From the NCBI GenBank assembly GCA_018654745.1, contig JABILA010000120.1, positions 1-64,000 of the forward strand: a stretch of 64,000 nucleotides of DNA, written 5' to 3'. The DNA comes from Alphaproteobacteria bacterium. GTDB taxonomy: Bacteria; Pseudomonadota; Alphaproteobacteria; UBA2966. Numbering within the stretch: position 1 is the first letter of the stretch; each line of letters begins with the position of its first letter. Below are positions 59,362 to 64,000 of the stretch, piece by piece. The notes under the pieces were generated by a model. The model was given only the letters and a program-made list of their open reading frames with translations, ran no database searches and had not been told where the DNA came from. Made by a program: the position numbers and the translations under genes.

Positions 59362-61590
59362 TTGAAGAGAACAAAACAGTTGTCAGGGACAAAGGGATAC
59401 GGATTGAAGTCCGTTTTCGACGTTTCCACATTGTTGGCTCAAGGAACCAGCCGTCAGGCACTTTGGTTACCTGTGGCTTTTGCCATGGGAACCGCTGCCT
59501 ATTTTGCCCTGGACCATGAACCTGTTTTCTGGTTGGCACCGGTTCTCATGTTGGTATTCGCGCTGGCCGTATATGGTTTGCGGCGAACACATACGGCAGC
59601 TTTGTTGATGATTTTCGCGATGTTTGTTGCCGCTGGATTCACGTTGGTACAATGGCGAGCGAACAGTCTTGTAGCACCGGTTATCGAACGTAAACTACCA
59701 CCTGTTGATCTGACCGGAATTGTGGAAAAAATTGATTTTCGAAAAGGTGGCTTGCGGGTCACGCTTGGGAAATTGGCAATCAGCCAGCTGGATCCGGTAA
59801 AAACACCCGTCAGAGTTCGCATAACGTCACGATTTGACCAACCCGATGTTCGCCCAGGCGATCTGGTTGAGGTTCGGGCCAGACTGATGCCCCCGCCGGA
59901 GGCTGCCAGGCCCGGCGGGTTTGATTTTGTCCGTCGAGCGTGGTTTCAACAGATCGGTGCGGTGGGCTACAGTTTTGGCAAGCTGAAAATAGTTGGCCGG
60001 GCAAACGAAAGTAGTTGGCGAAATCATATTGCCGAACTGCGTCAACATGTTACGCACCGGATACTGCAAGCCTTTTCAGGAGACAAAACACCGGCAAATC
60101 TGGCTGCGGCACTCATGACCGGCCAACGCGGTGGCGTTCCGGAAGGTGTCGTGCAGGCACTGCGAGATGCGGGTTTGGCACATTTGCTGGCCATCTCAGG
60201 ATTACACATCGGACTGTTGTCTGGCCTGATTTTCTTTGTCAGTCGCGCCCTCCTTGCTCTGGTTGAACCAGTGGCCCTGCGATATCCGATCAAGAAATTT
60301 GCCGCCGTACTGGCTCTGGCGGGGGCGTTTGTATATCTGCTGATAACAGGCGCGACAGTACCGACGCAGCGTGCTTTCCTGATGACCGGGCTGGTTCTTG
60401 TTGCTGTCATGCTGGATCGACGGGCCATATCCATGGGGCTTGTTGCCTGGGCTGCGGGTGTTGTTCTTGTTCTTTCGCCCGAAAGCCTGACTGGACCTGG
60501 TTTCCAGATGTCCTTTGCAGCAGTGGTCGCTTTGATCGCGGTTTATGAGCGCAGTCAGCCCCGGCTTTCCGCCTTGCGCAGGGGGCAGGGATATGGTCGC
60601 CGTGTAATGCTGTATGTCCTTGGCGTCGCTTTAACGACCGTTGTCGCCAGTCTGGCAACGTCACCTGTCGCAGTTGCGCATTTCGGTAGATTGGCGTCCT
60701 GGGGATTGGCCGCAAATCTCATCGCAGTGCCAGTAATGGCTTTATGGATTATGCCGTGGGCACTTGCGGCATTTGTCCTGATGCCTTTTGGTCTGGAAAG
60801 TTGGGCACTGGCACCCATGGGTGTTGGTATTAACATCGTCGTCGACGTTGCCCAAACCGTTGCTGCCTGGCCAGGGGCTGTACAGGTACTGCCTGCCATG
60901 CCGATTTATGCTCTCGCATTTATGGCGCTGGGCGGTTTGTGGATTTGCCTGAATGATCCTGAGAAATTGAAGCCTGCCGGATTTTGGCCGGGTGGGGTCC
61001 TGATCGCCGCAGGCATTGTTTTCTGGATTGCCGTCAAGCCACCCGTTGTAATGATAGATGGAAATGGACGTCTCTATGGGGTGATGGCTGTCGACGGGTC
61101 TCTTCGTGTAAACAATCGTCGCGACAGCTTTACCTTGAGAAGCTGGCTGGCTGAGCAAGGATTATCCAACGCCGATAGTCTGCATGCCTATAGGGGGCCA
61201 AGACCAAATGGAACCAGGACAGGTCTTGGCCTTCAATGTGACTCACTCGGATGTCAGTATCAAAATAAAGGACAAACCATTGCAATTATTCACGATATTC
61301 GGGCTTTGGAGGAAGACTGCGCCAAAGCTGACGCTGTCATCAGCACTGTGCCTTTAAGGAAAAAATGTCTCCAACCATCTCTCCGCATCGACCGGTTCGA
61401 TTTGTGGCGTGATGGTGCCCACGCCCTGTGGATTGGTGAGGATGGGCGCATGATCGTGAAGTCAGTCGCTGGCGAAAGAGGGGAAAGACTGTGGTCGCCA
61501 TCGCGTTTAAGGTCGACGCGAAAACCAATTCAGCCAAAATTGACAAATTCTGCATCCACCAAGCCTGACAAATTTGCCGTTCTTCCTTGA
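59362..61590 (+). CDS. comEC: ComEC/Rec2 family DNA-uptake membrane protein
   Basis: Inner-membrane channel for single-stranded DNA in natural transformation (742 residues). The DUF4131 domain (about 30-190) is followed by the competence core with LLAISGLHIGLLSGLIF, PTQRAFLMTGLVL and several membrane helices to about 550. The C-terminal region (560-742) sits where other ComEC proteins have a metallo-beta-lactamase domain, but no HxHxDH motif is seen. The TTG 59362 start is uncertain; TTG 59404 with GGGA upstream is an alternative. Position between gltX and lexA is typical for the class. Confidence 0.9.
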   Translation: MKRTKQLSGTKGYGLKSVFDVSTLLAQGTSRQALWLPVAFAMGTAAYFALDHEPVFWLAPVLMLVFALAVYGLRRTHTAALLMIFAMFVAAGFTLVQWRANSLVAPVIERKLPPVDLTGIVEKIDFRKGGLRVTLGKLAISQLDPVKTPVRVRITSRFDQPDVRPGDLVEVRARLMPPPEAARPGGFDFVRRAWFQQIGAVGYSFGKLKIVGRANESSWRNHIAELRQHVTHRILQAFSGDKTPANLAAALMTGQRGGVPEGVVQALRDAGLAHLLAISGLHIGLLSGLIFFVSRALLALVEPVALRYPIKKFAAVLALAGAFVYLLITGATVPTQRAFLMTGLVLVAVMLDRRAISMGLVAWAAGVVLVLSPESLTGPGFQMSFAAVVALIAVYERSQPRLSALRRGQGYGRRVMLYVLGVALTTVVASLATSPVAVAHFGRLASWGLAANLIAVPVMALWIMPWALAAFVLMPFGLESWALAPMGVGINIVVDVAQTVAAWPGAVQVLPAMPIYALAFMALGGLWICLNDPEKLKPAGFWPGGVLIAAGIVFWIAVKPPVVMIDGNGRLYGVMAVDGSLRVNNRRDSFTLRSWLAEQGLSNADSLHAYRGPRPNGTRTGLGLQCDSLGCQYQNKGQTIAIIHDIRALEEDCAKADAVISTVPLRKKCLQPSLRIDRFDLWRDGAHALWIGEDGRMIVKSVAGERGERLWSPSRLRSTRKPIQPKLTNSASTKPDKFAVLP

Positions 61591-61609
61591 AGTAGCCGAA
61601 GGCGATTAA

Positions 61610-62317
61610 TCAATACTGCCGCAACAACCCCGCCAGTTTGCCCTGAACCTGAACCCGATCCGGACCAAAGATGCGTGTTTCATAATCTGTATTGGCAGCT
61701 TCCAGGGCGACGGAATTGCCTTTGCGCCGAATGCGTTTCAGCGTCACTTCCTCATCATCTACCAGGGCAACAACAATCGTACCATTTTCAGCCGTTTCAC
61801 CGCGTTCTATAATAACGGTATCGCCATCCATGATTCCGACGTCGATCATCGAATCACCGGCAACTTCCAGCGCATAATAGTCGCCACGCCCCAGCATACC
61901 GCCGGGAACATCGATCATATTGCTTTGATCCCGCAAGGCTTCAATTGGTGTACCAGCGGCGATCTTGCCATAAAGCGGCAAGCTGACGCTTTCCGGTCCC
62001 GGCTCAACTTCCGTAACCCTCTGGCCAAATTCTCCCTTGATTACGCTGGGAGAAAACCCGGACTGATCGGGTGCCGGAGGAGGGGGTGGGGCGGAGCCAA
62101 CCGTTTCAGGGAGCTTCAGGACTTCAAGTGCCCGGGCGCGGTGTGGCAATCGACGAATAAAACCACGTTCTTCCAAACCCGTAATCAACCGGTGAATGCC
62201 GGATTTTGATCTCAATCCCAGCGCATCCTTCATTTCATCGAAAGAAGGAGAAACACCGTTTTGACGGAGATGATCGTGAATAAACAAAAGAAGTTCGTGT
62301 TGTTTTCTCGTCAGCAT
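61610..62317 (-). CDS. lexA: SOS repressor LexA
   Basis: Self-cleaving repressor of DNA-damage genes (235 residues). The N-terminal winged helix is [17 protein letters not shown] to about 70, then a Pro-rich linker. The cleavage site is Ala121-Gly122 in [11 protein letters not shown], with catalytic Ser156 (VAGDSMID) and Lys194 (VTLKRI). SOS boxes in its upstream region fit autorepression. It is convergent with comEC, stops 20 bases apart. Confidence 0.97.
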   Translation of the reverse strand: MLTRKQHELLLFIHDHLRQNGVSPSFDEMKDALGLRSKSGIHRLITGLEERGFIRRLPHRARALEVLKLPETVGSAPPPPPAPDQSGFSPSVIKGEFGQRVTEVEPGPESVSLPLYGKIAAGTPIEALRDQSNMIDVPGGMLGRGDYYALEVAGDSMIDVGIMDGDTVIIERGETAENGTIVVALVDDEEVTLKRIRRKGNSVALEAANTDYETRIFGPDRVQVQGKLAGLLRQY

Positions 62318-62413
62318 AGCCCCTCGCCATCCAGAAAAAGCAGTTAATTACCAGAGGTGCCCGACAAATCAGGAGCTTCCTCATCAGTACTATTCGATCC
62401 TTACAATGGTCTG

Positions 62414-62485
62414 GTTCTGCGAGTTTTCCCCAGATATTATGAAGAGGAACAAAACCAAAACATTATCTATGTTCTACTTTGGTTC
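62414..62485. promoter_or_regulatory. SOS box cluster upstream of lexA
   Basis: GTTCTACTTTGGTTC (62471-62485) is a perfect GTTC-N7-GTTC, the alphaproteobacterial LexA site. GTTCTGCGAGTTTTC (62414-62428) and GAACAAAACCAAAAC (62447-62461) each miss one base of the direct-repeat pattern in one half. They lie 97-170 bases from the lexA start and may also influence the divergent TetR gene. Confidence 0.7.
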
Positions 62486-62579
62486 TCATTGGTGGTCAAG
62501 CAGAAACTAGCGGGCCGATTGAATTTGTCATTCCATGATCTGTTTACGTCTGTCCCCTAATAATGTTACTACCCTTCAC

Positions 62580-63215
62580 ATGGGCAAATCCGGAAAAGAC
62601 AGTGAAAAGCGGGGGTATCATCACGGCAACCTGGCGGAGGCCTTGGTGCAGGCTGCCCTGGATCTGATTGCCAAGGTGGGTCCAGCCGGCTTTAGTTTTG
62701 CCGAGGTTACGCGCGCTGTCGGGGTCAGTCCGGCGGCTCCTTATCGTCACTTCAAGGACCGTGAAGCCCTGATGGCAGCCATTGCCAGCCGCGGGTTTGA
62801 CAAATTTTCGGACGCTCTGACCGCTGCCTGGAATGACGGTAAACCAGATGCCCTTGCGGCGTTCAAGAATGTGGGTCAAGCCTATCTGGCCTTCGCTCGC
62901 AAGGAGCCAGCCTATTTTGCGGCCATGTTTGAGGCTCGGGTCTCGCCCGGCAGTACGAAGGAACTAACCCAGGCGACAGAGCGTGCTTTCGCGGTTCTTC
63001 GCCGGGCATGCGATGCCTTGATCCTGACATTGCCTGAGAACAAACGTCCGCCATCCTTGATGATGGCCCTGCATGTCTGGACTATGTCGCACGGCATCGC
63101 GTCTTTATTTGGACGGGGAGATGCGGCGCGTCGGCACATTCCTATGACCCCGGAAGCGTTACTGGAAGCCAATATTCTGATCTATCTGGATGGTCTTGGT
63201 TTGAGTGGCGCTTAG
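62580..63215 (+). CDS. TetR family transcriptional regulator
   Basis: One-component regulator (211 residues from ATG 62580). The N-terminal helix-turn-helix domain starts RGYHHGNLAEALVQAALDLI and contains FSFAEVTRAVGVSPAAPYRHFKDREALM (about 37-65). The C-terminal ligand domain resembles the WHG-type subgroup (WTMSHGIASLF). The track start at 62535 adds 15 residues without a ribosome binding site; neither start has a strong one, so the mRNA may have a very short leader. It is followed 100 bases later by a DUF2852 gene with a palindromic operator. Confidence 0.9.
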   Translation: MGKSGKDSEKRGYHHGNLAEALVQAALDLIAKVGPAGFSFAEVTRAVGVSPAAPYRHFKDREALMAAIASRGFDKFSDALTAAWNDGKPDALAAFKNVGQAYLAFARKEPAYFAAMFEARVSPGSTKELTQATERAFAVLRRACDALILTLPENKRPPSLMMALHVWTMSHGIASLFGRGDAARRHIPMTPEALLEANILIYLDGLGLSGA

Positions 63216-63282
63216 CCAAAATTCTGCAGCAGCGTATTTTTTTAAATTTATCCCTTGATGCCAGGGTTATCGTCCCTATTTC

Positions 63283-63305
63283 TATAATGTAAATAACATT
63301 TACAT
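63283..63305 (+). promoter_or_regulatory. -10 box with overlapping palindromic operator
   Basis: TATAAT (63283-63288) overlaps the palindrome ATGTAAAT-AAC-ATTTACAT (63287-63305), which ends ten bases before the DUF2852 start and also runs into its AGGA ribosome binding site region. Its size and symmetry are typical of TetR-family operators, and a TetR gene lies directly upstream. No convincing -35 box at 16-18 bases was found. Confidence 0.5.
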
Positions 63306-63314
63306 GAGGATACA

Positions 63315-63707
63315 ATGGACATAGTCAACAAACTGGATGAACACGGAAAAGGAGCCTGGATTGGCGTCATGATCCTGAGTTTCATTCTTTTCTGGCCCGC
63401 GGGATTGGCAATCCTTGCTTACTTATCATGGAGTGGACGAATGAAATGCTGGAAGATGGGACGCCGCAAATGGCGTAACTACGGTGGTCATCACCACCAC
63501 AATCACGCATCAGCAAGCGGTAATTCGGCTTTTAACGATTATCGCGAAGAAACGCTGAAGCGTCTTGAAGAAGAGCAGGTCGAATTCGAAGGTTATCTTG
63601 AGCGCTTGCGACAGGCCAAGGACAAGTCAGAGTTTGATCAGTTCATGGACGAACGCCGCAATGCTCCTCCACCTTCAGATAACCCGGAGCCTTCTGCAAA
63701 CGCATAA
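63315..63707 (+). CDS. DUF2852 family protein
   Basis: A 130-residue protein with one or two N-terminal membrane helices (about 14-38, WIGVMILSFILFWPAGLAILAY), the family motif KCWKMGRRKW, a His-rich stretch (GGHHHHNH) and a charged C-terminal coiled coil (about 78-105). Function is unknown. AGGA precedes ATG 63315. It probably forms a regulated unit controlled by the upstream TetR protein. Confidence 0.85.
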   Translation: MDIVNKLDEHGKGAWIGVMILSFILFWPAGLAILAYLSWSGRMKCWKMGRRKWRNYGGHHHHNHASASGNSAFNDYREETLKRLEEEQVEFEGYLERLRQAKDKSEFDQFMDERRNAPPPSDNPEPSANA

Positions 63708-63718
63708 GATTCAGGCTT

Positions 63719-63730
63719 GCCCCCGGGGGC
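63719..63730. terminator. GC palindrome between convergent genes
   Basis: GCCCCCGGGGGC lies between the stops of the DUF2852 gene and moeA. It has no loop of its own and no T run, though flanking aggc/gcct could extend a hairpin. It is a weak candidate for a shared terminator. Confidence 0.3.
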
Positions 63731-63731
63731 C

Positions 63732-64000
63732 TTAATATCCCAGGGGACCCAGATCGATTATATCGACTGCATCACCAGCCTTGACGGCTGGTGCATGTGG
63801 TTCGCGCAAGATCAGAGCGTCAGCGCGAGCGAGGCGGGACAACATCGAACTATCCTGTTTGCCAAACGGCGTAACAACCAGATTACCTCTAGCATCTTTT
63901 GTTGTCGTGGCCCGCAAATAATCCTGACGCTGATCATTCTGCCCGAGGTCACCTGAAAGGACAGCACTTCGGGTTTCGAGACCGGGGGCGTTGGCACCCA
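63732..64000 (-). CDS. moeA: Molybdopterin molybdenumtransferase MoeA (C-terminal part)
   Basis: The minus-strand frame enters from the window edge and ends at TAA 63732. The 88 visible residues contain GQNDQRQDYLRA and VVTPFGKQDSSMLSRLARADALI with a final GDAVDIIDL, characteristic of the C-terminal domain of MoeA, which inserts molybdenum into molybdopterin. The start and active-site domain lie outside the window. The short ORF listed in the track is only the part after an internal start. Confidence 0.9.
   Translation of the reverse strand, partial: GANAPGLETRSAVLSGDLGQNDQRQDYLRATTTKDARGNLVVTPFGKQDSSMLSRLARADALILREPHAPAVKAGDAVDIIDLGPLGY

Noticed and set aside
63717-63956. 79-aa plus-strand ORF at the right edge
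   Set aside because: Antisense to the recognisable MoeA C-terminal domain.

Overview
The window is a stretch of alphaproteobacterial core chromosome at moderate GC (roughly 50-55 % by eye, not computed). Protein features and gene order point to a Rhodospirillales/Kiloniellales/Sneathiellales-like lineage. The supporting features are the short prolyl-tRNA synthetase without an insertion domain, LpxI in the lipid A cluster, RNase J after nuoN-birA-coaX, DUF1467 and DUF2852 proteins, an SOS box of the GTTC-N7-GTTC type, and the runs tig-clpP-clpX-lon-hup-tRNA-nuoA..N, mce-DUF1467-proS-lolC-lolD-dnaE and rpsB-tsf-pyrH-frr-uppS-cdsA-dxr-rseP-bamA-skp-lpxD-fabZ-lpxA-lpxI-lpxB ... gltA-gltX-comEC-lexA-moeA. 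I do not name a genus.

Layout. 1-3250 is accessory: the 3' end of an unidentified gene, a lone PAS protein on the minus strand, an AT-rich gap, an unrecognised 108-aa protein, a coiled-coil porin, and a 59-aa lipoprotein missing from the ORF track. 3252-10456 is protein quality control: tRNA-Leu, tig, clpP, clpX, lon and the HU gene. After tRNA-Val and tRNA-Asp, 11296-25411 holds all fourteen nuo genes of respiratory complex I in one direction, running directly into birA, coaX and the RNase J gene. 28707-39778 holds mce, DUF1467, proS, lolC, lolD, dat, a small membrane methyltransferase-like gene and dnaE. A minus-strand 2OG-Fe(II) oxygenase, a possible structured RNA and an exported protein sit inside the DUF1467-proS junction. 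39780-40607 is a minus-strand enoyl-CoA hydratase. 40901-55524 is one long, tightly packed cluster joining translation (rpsB, tsf, frr), UMP kinase, isoprenoid and phospholipid synthesis (uppS, cdsA, dxr), envelope proteolysis and outer-membrane assembly (rseP, bamA, skp) and lipid A synthesis (lpxD, fabZ, lpxA, lpxI, lpxB). 55582-64000 holds gloA, then on the minus strand gltX, gltA and a 71-aa membrane protein, then comEC (+), lexA (-), a TetR regulator and a DUF2852 protein (+), and the C-terminal part of moeA (-).

Most of the window is well-known housekeeping sequence and I see no obviously new multi-gene system. The observations most worth checking are non-coding or small: a foldable RNA-like element at 30505-30630 whose G-U pairs favour the plus strand; a structured rpsB leader behind a promoter with a GC-rich discriminator; a perfect palindrome beside the -10 box between the TetR gene and the DUF2852 gene; SOS boxes between lexA and the TetR gene; inverted repeats in the clpP-clpX and clpX-lon gaps; and the two small proteins at 2723-2902 and 56079-56294.
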